Part shown: positions 19,822 to 32,520 of the stretch, one piece after another
Numbering within the stretch: the stretch's first letter is position 1
Layout of the letters: each line of letters opens with the position of its first letter
NCBI GenBank assembly: GCA_963682055.1
Contig: OY821740.1
Location: 11,928,814 to 11,992,813, forward strand
Direction of reading: 5' to 3'
DNA: 64,000 nucleotides
Source: Primula veris
Lineage: Eukaryota; Streptophyta; Magnoliopsida; Ericales; Primulaceae
The notes under the pieces: generated by a model
Database searches by the model: none
What the model was told of the DNA's origin: nothing
The model's input: only the letters and a program-made list of their open reading frames with translations
Program-made: the position numbers and the translations under genes

Positions 19822-22800
19822 CTATACGTAGTACTTCTTTAAGTTAGCCACATTCCAAGAATTCTTTTCCCCTCGGCTGTTGGCGAACAGGATGCTTTTG
19901 ATTTTGTAAGAGACTGGACTTGTTCGCTTGACGATTTCGTATGGGCCTTCCCAGGTAGGGCTCAGTTTGCCATGTATTTCGTTGCGGGTATAGACCGTCA
20001 CTCGTCGCAGCACCAGTTCTCCTACCATGAATTCTTTAGATCCTTTTACTCTCTTGTCATAGGTTTGCTTTACGCTTTGTTGGTATTTAGCTAAGGTAAG
20101 GGCCGCTATCTCTCGTTTCTCGTCTATCATGTCGAGCTCTTCTCTCATTCTTTGTTCATTATTTCCCTGCTCGACCAACGTTGTTCGGAGCGTAGGTAGC
20201 CCGATCTCTGTCAGTATGACGGCCTCAACACCGTATGCTAAGCTAAACGGGGTTTCCTTGGTGCCCGTCTTGGGTGTAGTTCGGCACGACCATAAAACGT
20301 TGAGTAGCCGCTCGGGCCACCTCCCCTTTGCTTGTTCAAGGGTGGTCTTGATGCCGTCTAATATGGTTCGGTTTGACACTTCGGCTTGCCCGTTCCCTTG
20401 TGGGTATGTCGGCGTCGAATAGAATTTTTGGATACCGAGTTCCTCGTACCACAGCTGTAAATTGGCATCTTTGAATTGGGTTCCGTTGTCGGTGACTATA
20501 GCGTATGGTATTCCGAACCTAGTTATGATGTATTCCCAAATGAATTGTTTGACGTTGCTGGCTTTGATTTCTCGGAGGGGTTTAGCTTCGACCCATTTGG
20601 TGAAATAATCAGTCGCAACGATCAGATATTCCACATTCCCAGGTGCTCTTGGGAGTTTACCGACCAAATCGATTGCCCATTGAGCGAACGGCCATGGTGC
20701 TGATACCGGGGTCATCATAGATGAAGGGAGCCGTGGTATCTTGGCGAATCGCTGGCACTTGTCGCATCGTTGGACGTATGCATCGGCGTCTCGCTTGATA
20801 TAGGGCCACCAATATCCTTGGGTCATTGCCTTGTTTGTAAGGGATCGCCCTTTGATGTGTGCTCCGCAAGATCCTTCGTGGATTTCTTCCAAGACCGGCA
20901 GTTGTAGCTCGGTCGGGACGCACAGTAGATGTGGTCCCTGGTAACTGGATTTGTATAGTTTATCGTCCTCGGATAGCCAGAAGCGAGGAGCTTTTCTTGT
21001 AATTTTCAGCGCTTTTATCTTGTCGACCGGAAGCGTTCCATTTCGCAGATAATGGGTCATGTCCTCCATCCATCCTAGTTCGTACTGTATCGATGTCACC
21101 CGGTTTACCCTTTTTATTATGCTCGGGGTCGGCAGTAGTTCCACTGTGATCGACCGGGTGTCGGTCAATGTTAGTGTCGAGGCTAGGGTGGCCAATGCAT
21201 CGGCATGTGCATTCTCGGTGCGATTGATTCTTACTAACTCGCACTGTTCGAATGTGGCCATCAAGCTTTGGACTTTTTCTTGGTAGAGGATCATTCTATC
21301 GTCTTTCGCTTGGTACTCGCCGGTGGCTTGATTGACGATGAGCATGGAGTCTGAGCTTGCAATTAAGTGGGAGCATCCGAGGGACCGGGCAATAAGCATG
21401 CCATTTATCATGGCCTCGTACTCTGCCTCATTGTTGGTAGCTCAGAAGCCCAGTTTTATGCTTTTCTCGATGATTGCTCCCTCTCTAGACTTTAGGACGA
21501 TCCCTGCTCCTGATCCGTCCTTGGTGGCTGATCCGTCGACATGTATCTGCCAGTGTGATTGGGGAGATAGTGCCAAAGGCTCGTCATAGCCTTCGGTGAA
21601 TTCTGCGATAAAATCGGCCAGGACTTGTCCCTTTATGGCATGGCGGGGTGCGAACTCGATATGAAATTGGGATAGCTCGACCCCCCAGGCGGCAACTCGG
21701 CCGCTAATGTCCGTCCGTCGAAGTGACTCTTTAATATGAAACTTGGTATATACCCGGACCTGATGAGCTATGAAATAGTGTGGCAACTTCCTGGTTGCGA
21801 CGACCAATGCCAGGCACAGCTTTTCCAAGGGTAGATAACGTGTTTCGGCTTCGACCAGAGTCTTGCTGACGAAGTAAATCGGAAATTGTTCGCGACCTTC
21901 TTCTCTTAGGATGACCGCGGTCACAGCTGTAGCGGAGACTGCTAGGTAGCATGCCAGAATGTCTCCTCTGTTCGGCCTTACTAGCAGTGGCAATGTCCTC
22001 AAGTACTCTTTGAGATTGTTGAATGAAGCTTCACATTCCGGGTCCCAGACGAATTTTCTATCCTTCTTGAGTGATTCGAAAAATGGCCGTCCCTTATCTG
22101 CGGATCGGCTAATGAACCTGCTCAGCGCGGCCATCATTCCCGTGAGCTCTTGTACCTGTTTCTTATTCTTGGGCGCTGCTAGGTTTCATAGAGCCGTTAT
22201 TTGATCGGGATTAGCCTCTATTCCTCGTCGGCTAACCATATGTCCCAAGAATTTCCCTTTGCTGATGCCAAATGCACACTTGCTCGCATTGAGTTTCAGT
22301 TTGTGCTCGCCCAGCGTTCGGAAAACGTTCCTGATATCCTGAAGGTGGGATGTGGCTCTTTCGCTTTTGACGACCATGTCGTCTATGTATACCTCCATTG
22401 TTTTCCCTATATGATCTCGACATACCCGTGTTATCATCCTTTGGTAAGTTGCCCCCGCATTGCGTAGACCGAACGGCATTACCGTATAGCAATAATTTCC
22501 CAAAGGCGATATAAATGAAGTCTTTTCTTGATCTTCGCGGGCGAGGGGAATTTGATGGTATCATGAGTACACGTCGAGGAAGGTCATCCGTTCTGCTCCC
22601 GATGTTGCGTCCACCAGTTGATCGATCCTTGGAAGGGGAAAGTGGTCCCTCGGGCAAGCTTTGTTGAGGTTGGTGAAGTCTATACAGACTCTCTCCTTCC
22701 CGTTCTTCTTAGGGACGACGACCGGGTTGGACAACCATTTTGGATAGTAAACCTCCCTTATGGCTCCAGCCTCCAATAGCTTTTGTACTTCAGCGATTAT

Positions 22801-25740
22801 AGCTGCTCTGTGCTGTACAGAGACTTTTCTGCCCCTCTGTGCTATTGGCTTGTACTCGGCGTTTACACTTAGGTGGTGGCATGCTGTTTTTGGGTCTAGG
22901 CCCGGCATGTCTTTAGGACTCCAGGCGAATTTATCAATGTTGCTGAAAAGGAACGCTTCTAACTCCTCGGATTCCCGTTTTGGAAGGTTATCGCCGAGGA
23001 GGAAATAGTGCTCCTCGTCCATATCCGGGATATACACCTTCCTAAGTGTCTCTCCTACTTGTTCTTCGACAACCCTTTCGGCTTTGGATATTTGGCTGAT
23101 CAGCTTCTTTGTGCTGGTGGGTTGTTCCACAGTGCTTCGTTGTTGTTGGAGAGTCGCGGTGATGTCCTCGCAGCGTCTTGAATCTTCTTGACATCCTCTG
23201 GCTGTCTCGATCGCCCCCCTATCATTCGGGTATTTGACCTTTTGGTGATAGGTCGAGGGTATGGCCTTCATGGCATGTAACCATGGTCGGCCCAATATTG
23301 CGTTGTGCCCGGAGTGGTCGTCGACCACTAAGAACTCCACGGGAACCGACATGGACCCTGTTGTGACACTGAGGACGATCTTACCCAAAGGTTTGGTCGT
23401 TTCGGAGATGAATCCGATCAATGTGACATCGGTAGGCTGAAGATCTTGCAGCTTGAGTTCCATCTTGTCGAAGAGCTCCTTGTACATGATATCACAAGAG
23501 GCTCCTTGGTCGACAAGTACCCTGCTGACTGTGTCTAGGCCGATTTGAACACGGAGGTTAATGGCGTCTCCGTGGGGGTAAATCACCCCTTCTTCGTCAA
23601 GATCCGAGAAAGAAATGGGCGGATGTCGTCGTGGAGTGCATTGTCGTTTAGAGGGCGACGCCTGTGATGTCTTGGCTACTTGGCCAAAGTGGGCCAGCTG
23701 CCGTTGTCGTGATCGTTCCCCGCCTGGGCCCTTGGGTCGTGACATATGAACGACGTTGATCGTTTTGCCTTGCCGGTTGTCAGATCCCTCGATGGCCAGT
23801 TGCTTGCCTTTATTCCCAGCTCCTTTGATGAACTTGGCTAGGTATCCTGCATCGCCCCACTGGTTCATTCTCCATCGTAGGTTACGGCAATGCTCAGTGA
23901 GATGGCCGTGATCCTCGTGATATGCGCAGAAGAGCTTGGAATCTCTCTGACTAGGGGGAGAGATGATCGGTTGTGGTCGGGAATACCAACTTTCCCTGCA
24001 TATATCCTTAAGGATATCTTCAGCAGACAGGTTGAAAGTGTATCGCAGCTCGACCGGTCCGAAAGGGTTTCGGTGTTCCCTCTCTTGGGGCCGAACCTGT
24101 TGAAATGGCTTGGGTGGCATCGGGTAGGCGAGCTGGAGCGGTTTATGTTCGTTGGTCGGTGTTGGGTATGCGATCTGGAGCGGTTTGGGCTCTAGTGCTC
24201 GTGGTCGCTCTCCCCTGCTATGGACCTCGGGCTCTTTGCCCTTTCTGGTCGGTTGGAATGCTTCTCCCTGGTTATTTCTAACTCTTTTGCGACCCACCTG
24301 TGCCTCGCGGACCGACTCTCTTCTCGGTAGAGTCCGGTTGAGGAAACGCAATTCGTCGTTTTTATCGGTGAGGTGGGTACAATAGGCTAGCAGGGAATCA
24401 GTGGTTGGGAAGTTTTTGCCTATGAACTTCCTTCTCGCCCAATAGCCATTAGGGATGGAATTGATAAAGTTTTGGATGGCTATATTATTGGCATATCGCG
24501 GAATCTGGTTTGCTACATCGATAAAACGTATGCAGTAATCGTTGAGCCTTTCATTTGGCATCATCGTCATTTTAAGAAGGGTTTCGATACTAACCTTCTT
24601 TTTCCGATGAGCAGCGTATCGGGTGGAGTACGCTCTTAGCAGTTCTGCCCAGTTTCTAATGGATCCCCGTGGTAAGTTATGATACCATGATGAAGCCTCT
24701 TGACCCAAGCTGTTTTTGAAAAATTTGCACATCAGTGCATGGTCATCACTCCACAGTTCCATCTTCGTCTTGTAGTGCCTCAGATGGTCGATAGGGCAAC
24801 TCTTCCCATCATAGAGCCTGAATTCGGGGATGACGAATCCCATAGGATTGCGGTACCGCATGATCTGTTCAGCACACGGGGTTTCTTGGCATACATTCCA
24901 AGCCTGTTGGAACGCGTCATCCGTGACTTGATAGGGGGGAGGGTATCCTCCCTGATGTGGTGGTGGGCCATATCCCTCCCCGATCCTGTATTCGGGATAT
25001 CTATCGTCCTTCGTGTTTGTGTGGACACGTTCCATATGAGTGTTCGGATGGACGATAGTTATTGGGACATTGCCCCCTTGGTGGGGGACTCTTGTATCGG
25101 GTCGCCGACCCGCTGCCTCCAGGGCGGCCCTGTAGGCAGAATCTTCCACTTCATGGCGTGGGTCTTTGTCGGGTTGGATAACTGGCAATACGATGCCGGC
25201 CGCTGTCATGGCCGTCATACATGCCGCCAGCTGAGCTTGTAGCTGGGTGTAGTTCCTTTCATCGGCTAATGGAACGACATGTTGTACCTCCACTGTGGGT
25301 GGTGTAATCATCCTCGGAGAATTAGTCGGCAGTCGGGGCGACTGTCCGAGTACATGATCCTCGGGCATACCAAACTGACGGGCCTCGTCCGTTTGTAAAC
25401 GAGCACCGGAGTTGACCGAGGCCGTAGGCAATGGGACTCTTGAGCTCGGCCCTGCTTGGGACCCGGTTAAGCGTCTTCGTGCACGCCTTAATACGGGCAC
25501 GTCTTGTTCGTCCCCCGAGGACGAAAGGTGTTCGTCGACAATCCCTTCGATGAAATGTCGGGGTGGTTCGACCGGTTGTTCTTGGTTGACGTAGGAGGTT
25601 GTTGGTTGGTTTCCGGATTGGATAGCTTCATATCTGTCGCGGATAGCGAGTAGATCGTCGAGGTCTTGTTGGCTAATTTGCGTGTTTTGGTTATTGGTCT
25701 CTACTATCTCGGGATGGGTTTCCTCTACATTGGTAACCAT
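19822..25740 (-). pseudogene. gag-pol: Tat gag-pol polyprotein with three in-frame TGA codons
   Basis: One minus-strand frame of 1,973 codons with no frameshift, broken only by TGA at 22561-22563, 22186-22188 and 21442-21444. Gag core is at about residues 295-440 and a CCHC-like CAYHEDHGHLTEHC at 605-618. The protease has D744-Q745-G746 where most retroelements have DTG or DSG. RT begins near 990, with VCIDFTNLN before the first stop and the catalytic YIDDM after it. Next come a Ty3-type connection/RNase H region, an RNase H with HVDGSAT and NEAEYEAM, and an integrase with an HHCC finger, D-D-E core residues (AIDLVGK, VTDNGTQ, GNGQAEVSN) and a GPY/F-type end (WEGPYEIV). No chromodomain. The stops hit RT and RNase H, so this copy is probably non-autonomous. 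Confidence 0.95.
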
Positions 25741-25797
25741 TGTCGCTCGTCTGGCAGAGTATTGGTATTCGAATTCTAAACTAGTTGGGAACTAGAT

Positions 25798-25817
25798 GAT
25801 TCCCGGAGACGGCGCCA
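25798..25817 (-). other. Primer binding site, tRNA-Asp-like
   Basis: Two bases inside the 5' LTR, the minus strand reads TGGCGCCGTCTCCGGGAATC. The first nine bases match the complement of the plant tRNA-Asp 3' end, with scattered mismatches after that. Asp primer sites are typical of Tat and Athila elements. Confidence 0.75.
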
Positions 25818-25819
25818 TT

Positions 25820-26387
25820 TGATAAAGCCATAACTTTGGTCGGTCGCGTTAGGCTTTTCAATAATGATATAATGATAAATCAACCGTGAATAAATGATAC
25901 TTCCTGATCTTTATTATTGCTCGGATTATTGTCCTTGTTCGGACTATTACATTTGCTCAGATTAGTATTTCGGTTCTACAATTATGCTCGATATACCTAT
26001 TTGATCTCTCGTCTTGATCTTTCTCCTCTCTTATTCGGTGCTCGGCTGTCTTTTCTCGGTTTATTTCTCGAAGTGATACGCTTTGGTTAGTTTCTCTCTT
26101 TTCTTAACTTCTCTCTATAATTTTTGGATAGATTTTCTGGTGGTTTTCTAGGAGGGGTAGTTGGCTATTTATAGGCAACTGCGCCTTCTAGGATATTGAC
26201 AAATGTCTTCATCCCAGGGATTTTTCAGACAAGGGTCCCCCTTTGATTGGGCTTGGGCTTTGGGTAGTAGCACCCCAATTCCTATAAAAAGTATGAGATG
26301 ACCCATTTAAGCGTTGAATACCCATTTATAAAGTGGGTTGATTATGACCCGAATAAAATATTCGGATCTGATTTTTATGTTCTATTA
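25820..26387 (-). repeat. 5' LTR of the Tat element
   Basis: 568 bp, four transitions from the 3' LTR, followed by the ATATC target duplication. One change converts a terminal base, so the outer end reads TA on the plus strand (CA expected). Confidence 0.95.
26166..26173 (-). promoter_or_regulatory. TATA box in the 5' LTR
   Basis: TATAAATA on the minus strand, about 215 bp from the outer LTR end and 346 bp before the LTR/primer-site border. Suitable for gag-pol transcription. Confidence 0.55.
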
Positions 26388-26392
26388 ATATC

Positions 26393-28587
26393 TAAGAAAT
26401 AATCTTTCAGCCTTGCATTTGTCCAGTATTTTGATATGTGTTTGATTACTATCTTTCGTCCAAACCGAATCATATCGTACCAAACCGCACCAAAACAATT
26501 AGACTCCACCACAACTAATTATAAACCAATTACATTTGCTTGAGTCATCTTTGTTTCAATTAGAAACCAACTGAGTCCACCGGAAACTGTCTTCAGTTGA
26601 AGACATGGGACCAAATAAGATTTGGATGAAACAATCGGACCATTACTTTCAATGGCACCCCTTAACTCTTGCAGCAAATCTATCTAAACTTTCTTAACAT
26701 TGCTAATCCATTTTTTTTTTCACATGATACTTCTTCCATCTTCTGTTCATTGATAGATGATCTAGTCCAGAATTTCTTGAATGAAAGTCTTCCATGAATG
26801 CATCTATAATCAAGTTACTTGATTACCCAATATTGAAAATTAATATTTTTACTATATTGAAGGACCTTTACTCTTTTAGTAATATATATACTATTAAGTG
26901 TAACCATTATAGTAGTATGTCTCAAAAAAGACTACTTCAAAAACTCTCAGACGTGAGTATTTCATTTGTTCTGATTTAAATATTTTTTTCTATTTCTTTT
27001 CTCCGTTTATGTACTTTTCACTACTTTTATTTGTACACAGTAGACACACATTTTTTTATTTTTTTTTGTAAGTTAGTAGACACACAAATTTTATTCGCAC
27101 TAAAGTCATGAAAATTGAAATAATTGATATAAAATAATTCATTTGATCTCAAGTGAATAAAAAATAAGGCAAAATAATGTTTAAAGTTAGAGAGGTCAAA
27201 CGCTACGCTATTTAAAAAAAGATTCATATAATGTATGAAAAAAATTATATAAAATATCGGCTCATGGCATTTACAATATTTCTAATTCCGTCAATGCACA
27301 CAAGTATGTTGTAGTATATGCTATGGAATGCTCTTTTAGTCCCAAAACAAACCTCAAGTACTTTAATATCTAAAGTATATTCTAATGAGAATGCCCAAAT
27401 ATTGTTTTGTGACAAATGGATTATTACAGAAGAACAATTTCATTATACTAATCTTAAAATCCCCTTGCTCTTTTTGTTCATAGAAGTGGTAATTCTAGCT
27501 GTAATTGATTATGTATGTCTAGTTGTCTACATTATGAGGTGTTAAGTATAATTTTGTAATTTTGATTTTTGACGAACAATTTTATAACCTTAGACACACT
27601 CATTAATGTTGTATTTAAATAATCTGACAACAAATAGAGTATATATATGCAGAAGGAGCAACTTTACTCAAGCACAACCATGGTCACACTCCATATATAA
27701 TTGTACCTTCTTTGTCCAAAATTGCCAAGTTGGTTGTGAAAATTGAATATTGATTAGTGAATTGTACCAAACAATTTAAATAATGGCGTCTCATAGTACA
27801 GTCGCATTGATAGACACCTTACTGTGAAGGTAAATGCGCAGAACCCCATTTAGTGTGACGGCTTTAGAGCCCTACTGTTATAGTATCTTCTAAAAAAGAA
27901 AGTACCCTTGAACTCTTGAAGAAAAATACCATCTTAATTAATCAAGAAAATTAAAAAACCTCGCGATCAAAATTAAAAACTGTGGTGTTTAATTAGGTCC
28001 TGTTTAGCACAGCATGATTACATTATAAGGCGCTCCGCTCCGAACGGAGAAAGTACATGCACGGATACATATAACCATGAGTCCGTGACCCTACCCGCCT
28101 ACCGTCTCTTATTGTTCGATTGTAGTAGTAACCACGCATCATTGTTGTACGGAAAGTCTTATAATTAGTAATTTCTCACAACTCTCATATGTGACATGGA
28201 ACGACAAATCAAGATGCAATTATATGGTTACAAAGCTTCGTACTGGTACTTTAAGAGATATGTAGACTTTACAATAGATAGTCGTAGAACTTAGAAAAGT
28301 ATGCATCTGTCCTTGTTATTAATTAGATGGCGCGATACCTAAAATTTTGCTTGTAACGTTTCTCATATTATTTGATTATGCCCACTACCATAAAATGGGA
28401 CGAAACTTGACTTCTATCGGGGTAGGAGGGAGACTCTACTTTTTCACTTGGTCCAATAATTGCTTGACACCTATGATCGATGAGACAGACTAAGGAAAAA
28501 AAAGTTACTACCATAACAATTTTGTTAATTTTACATATCAAATATTTCTCTTATCAAAACTGCATAATGGTACATGTAATCGTTTAT
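26393..28587. other. AT-rich intergenic DNA
   Basis: No ORF with recognisable domains. The ORFs at 26794-26979, 27027-27227 and 27318-27545 are short and have no codon bias. No RNA gene seen. Confidence 0.55.
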
Positions 28588-31072
28588 AAATGGTACAAAT
28601 AATGCCTCATAGGTACCACTTTTGAAATGATATTCCTCCTAGGTACCTTCATAATTTCATATTCCCTATAGCTACCACTTTTTAATTATTTACTTTATTT
28701 ACTAAAACGCCATACACATATTTCATAAAAAATGAAAAAAAAACACATAAAATTATATAAAATGCAAAAAATCTCAAAATAAATGAAAAAAAATCACAAA
28801 AAATTGTAAAAATTAAAAAAAATGTATTTTTATTAAAAATAAACACAAAAAATAAAATAAAAATCACAAAAATCACAAAAAAAATCACAAAATCACAAAA
28901 TTTTAAAAAAATTACAAAAAAATTTATAAAAAATGACAAAAATCACAAAAAATTATAAAAAATAAAAAAAATCACATAAAATTATAAAAAATGAAAAAAA
29001 TCACAAAATATTATAAAAATATAAAAAAACTAAAAAAACTAAAAAAAAATTATAAAAAATGAAAAAATCACAAAAATTACAAAAAAAATTACAAAAAAAA
29101 TAAAAAAATTTATAAAAAATGAAAAAAATCACAAAATATTATAAAAAATGAAAAAAATCACAAAAAATTATAAAAAATGAAAAAAATCACAAAATATTAT
29201 TAAAAAAATGAAAAAAATAAAAAAAAATTATAAAAAATGAAAAATCACAAAATATTATAAAAAATGAAAAAAATCACATAAAATGAAAAAAAATGAAAAA
29301 AATCACAAAATATAAATAAAAAATTTATAAAAAATTTATAAAAAATGAAAAAAATCACAAAAAATCACTTTTATTGAACTTTATGCACTTTCGACTGTAC
29401 TAGATGCACTTTCGACTGAACCAGATGCACTTTTAGCTGAACTATATGCACTTTCAGCCGAACCAGATGTACTTTTAGTTGAACCAGATGCAGGTTTTAC
29501 TGAACGGTATGCACTTTTATTGAACTAGATGCACTTTTGTCTGAACCATATGCAGTTTCAGCTGAACTAGATACACTTTTAGCTGAACCATATGCATTTT
29601 TCAGCCGAACCATATGCACTTTTAGTTAAACTAGATGCAGGTTTTACAGAACGATATTCACTTTTATTGAACTAGATGCACTTTTGTCTGAACCATATGC
29701 ACTTTCAGCTGAACCAGATACACTTTTAGTTGAACCATATGCACTTTCAGCTGAACCATATGCACTTTCAGTTGTACCAAATGCACTTTTAGTTGAATCA
29801 GATGCATTTTTAACAGAACTATATGCACTTTCGACTGTACTATATTCATTTTCGACTACACTATATGCACTTTTGACTTAACTATATGTACTTTTCACTA
29901 AATTAGATGCACTTTAAGCTGAACCAGATGTATTTTCAGCTGAACCAGATGCACTTTTAGCTGAACTATATGCATACTCACTTTTATTGAACTATATTTA
30001 CTTTCGACTGAATTGTATGCACTTTCAACGGAACTAGATGTACTTTCAGCTGAATTGAATGCAGTTTTGACTCAAATTTATGCATTTTTGACTAACTATA
30101 TACACTTTCGAATGAACTATATGCACTTTTATTGAACTATATACGTTTTTGGCTGAATTATATGTATTTTTGACTGAAGTAGATGCACTTTTAGCTCATT
30201 CAGATTAAAAAAATGCACATTTATCATGGAAAAACCATTTTTTTGTATAAAAAAAATCACTTTTCGGTATAAAAAGTGTTATATTGACAAAAAAAAATTA
30301 TATATTTTTTGTAATTTTTTAAAAAGTTTATGATTTTTTCATTTTTTTTATAATTCTTTTTTTTTTGTGATTTTTTTCATTTTTTATAATTTTTTGTGAT
30401 TTTTGTTATTTTTTTATAATGTTTTGTGATTTTTTGTGATTTTTGTGATTTTTTGTGATTTTTATATAATTTTTTCGTTTTTTCATTTTTTATAATTTTT
30501 TGTCATTTTTTATATTTTTTTTTATTTTTCGGTATAAAAAGTGACAAAAAAAATTATATATTTTTTTTTGTAATTTTATAAAAAGTTTGTGAATTTTTTG
30601 TGATTTTTTGTAATTTTTTAAATTTTTTATAATTTTTTTGTGATTTTTGTATTTTTTAATAATTTTTGGTGATTTTTTATTTTTTTTTTTGATTTTTTGT
30701 GATTTTTTGTGATTTTTAGTTATTTTTATTATTTTTTTTTATTTTTGTGATTTTTTATAAAAATTTTTTTATTTTTATAATTGTTTATGTTTTTTTGTGA
30801 TTTTTTTTTATAATTTTTTGTTTTTTTTGTGATTTTTTTCATTTTTATAATTTTTTTGTGTTTTTTTTATTTTGTTGTAATTTAAAACTATTTTTTTTTT
30901 TGGTTTATAGAAAGATAAACTATGTATATTATATTTTGGTTTGTATGACAATTTAATAAATAAACTAAATAATTAAAAAGTGGTACCTATGAGGAAATGT
31001 GAAATTATCAAGATACCTAGGAGGAATATAATTTGGTATGAGCTACCTATATGGAATTACCACTAAATGGTA
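28588..31072. mobile_element. 2.5-kb foldback element with low-complexity arms
   Basis: The terminal arms, about 28588-28712 and 30950-31072, are inverted copies sharing TATTCCTCCTAGGTA and TACCACTTTTTAATTATT. Each arm holds three spaced boxes resembling CCTATAGGTACC at about 30-bp intervals. Inside are an A-rich tract built from AAAATCACAAAA and TTATAAAAAATGAAAA words (about 28725-29370) and its T-rich inverted counterpart (30240-30890). The centre is a 21-bp tandem array. No transposase is present. Ends are approximate and no target duplication was resolved. Confidence 0.8.
29371..30200. repeat. 21-bp tandem repeat, about 38 degenerate copies
   Basis: The unit is close to ATGCACTTTYAGCTGAACCAG, with GCACTT at exact 21-bp steps (29385, 29406, 29427, 29448). 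Because 21 is a multiple of 3, open frames translate as 7-residue repeats on both strands (VQLKVHL-like on minus, AEPYALS-like on plus). Stops in every frame argue against a real protein. Confidence 0.9.
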
Positions 31073-31342
31073 TATCACGTCTTCAAATATTAACTAATTA
31101 GGCCCAGTAAGTGTAACAAATTATACTTATTTGATTACTTAAAATGCTTATATGTTTTCATACATTGCTTTTAGTTGTCAAAATGATATTTGAGTATAAC
31201 ATATCTATTTAGCTTAGCTTTTACTAATGATTTAAAAACATTGGTTTTCATATATACTTTCTATCTATTTTTTAAAATTCATTCGAGACGATCGATATAT
31301 ATTCGGAATGAATAGAGTCCAAACTCCAAACTAATCGAATTA

Positions 31343-32520
31343 ATATTTGTTGAACTTAGAGTTCAATAATTGATTTTGATTATAACTTTGATTATGTTTT
31401 TAATGATTTTACGATTTCTCTATTTCGATGATATAATGCTTGTCTTTTCCAAAAGTAGAAAATGTAAATTTCAGCAACGCCAGAAAGATAGAGCACAGAA
31501 AAACGAAGCCACATGTTCAAGCGGAACCAGAATCGGAGCTAAAACGAAGGAGTTACGAGCCTTCGAAGTTCAATGAGAAAACCGGGAATACTGAATAAAC
31601 GACCGATCGTCTGGACAAAAACGACCGATCGTTTTTGGTCCAAATTCTTCCAGAGAGATCGTTATAAAAACGATCGATCGACTACAGAAAACGACCGATC
31701 GAAATGTAGAAAACGACCGATCGTTTTTTACAGATTTCAAAAACAGCTTTTCAGCTTATTCTGGAAAATTGCTTAAACCACTGGTTAAAACCCTTAACCA
31801 CTGTCAACGGTCACAAAACACAAAACAGACCATTTGGTCTATAAAAACAGCTCAATCCCTCTTCCAAACATAACCAATTACAACAATCTATCATCCTTCA
31901 AGCTCTCTAAATCAAAACCCTAAAAATCACCATTTTGATGAAATAATTTAAAAAAGAGGGATATTGAAGAGAAAGCGATTCAAACTCAAACAAAGATCCA
32001 ACATTATCAAACTTCACAAATTAGCTTATTTAGAAGCAATTAAATTGTGAGTCTTGTTTCAATTTTGATAAAATTGTAAAAGAGTAAAGTATAAACTCAT
32101 TTGTGAGCGAGTGATCGGGTAGAGGCTTTGTAAGCGAGTGTTGCTTAAAAACTCTAGGTCTTTTCATTCGGGATACTCATAGAGTGAGGGGGAGCTTAAT
32201 CGGTTGATTAGCTCGTTAGGATTTGTAAAATCGAGAAGAAGATTATTAGTGAAATACTCGGTAGTACCGAGTAGATGACGTAGGCCATTTTGCCGAACCT
32301 CTATAAATCACGGTGTCATTTTCTTCCTTAACTTTACTTTCTGCAACTTATATTTTGTTTATTTTCTTGCTTGCGTTTGGATTGTTTAAACGATTATTAA
32401 CGCTTAAGGTTAGAATTGCGAAAGTTGAGTTGTTAGTTGCACTTAGATTTTAATTCCGCGAAAAGCGCCAAAAACCTTATTCACCCCTTTTAAGGTTTAG
32501 CCACACAGGCCAACAATATT
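31343..32520 (+). mobile_element. Solo LTR (copia-like), copy 1
   Basis: The LTR at 31348-32515 (1,168 bp) begins TGTTGAAC and ends GGCCAACA, with a perfect 5-bp duplication ATATT at 31343-31347 and 32516-32520. TATAAAAA lies at 31840-31847. Several ACGACCGATCGT-type motifs lie upstream at 31599-31730. TGTTG...CAACA ends suggest Ty1/copia, but no coding region is present to prove it. A solo LTR arises by recombination between the two LTRs of a full element. Confidence 0.9.

Larger units (their letters stand above)
9155..26392 (-). mobile_element. 17.2-kb Tat-type Ty3/gypsy LTR retrotransposon with antisense cargo
   Basis: The element spans 9160-26387 and is flanked by an identical 5-bp duplication, ATATC, at 9155-9159 and 26388-26392. 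Both LTRs are 568 bp. In element (minus) orientation the order is 5' LTR, tRNA-Asp-like primer site, gag, protease, RT/RNase H, integrase, a 134-bp tandem repeat, about 9 kb of oppositely oriented genes, a purine-rich tract and the 3' LTR. Lack of a chromodomain, a second RNase H-like region, the Asp primer site and an extra antisense ORF are features of the Tat lineage (Tat, Retand, Ogre, Grande). It is larger than most Tat elements and within the Ogre size range. Confidence 0.93.

Noticed and set aside
22561..22563. TGA read as selenocysteine or programmed readthrough in pol
   Set aside because: Plants lack the selenocysteine pathway and there are three such stops within RT and RNase H; mutation is simpler.
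28682..28939. Minus-strand ORF of F/I-rich sequence
   Set aside because: It is the translation of the A-rich tract of the foldback element.
28725..29370. CRISPR-like or satellite array
   Set aside because: The A-rich words have no fixed period or spacers, and the setting is a plant nuclear genome.
29664..29881. ORFs with heptad repeats on both strands
   Set aside because: They arise from the 21-bp tandem repeat; no start context, promoter or non-repeat sequence supports a protein.
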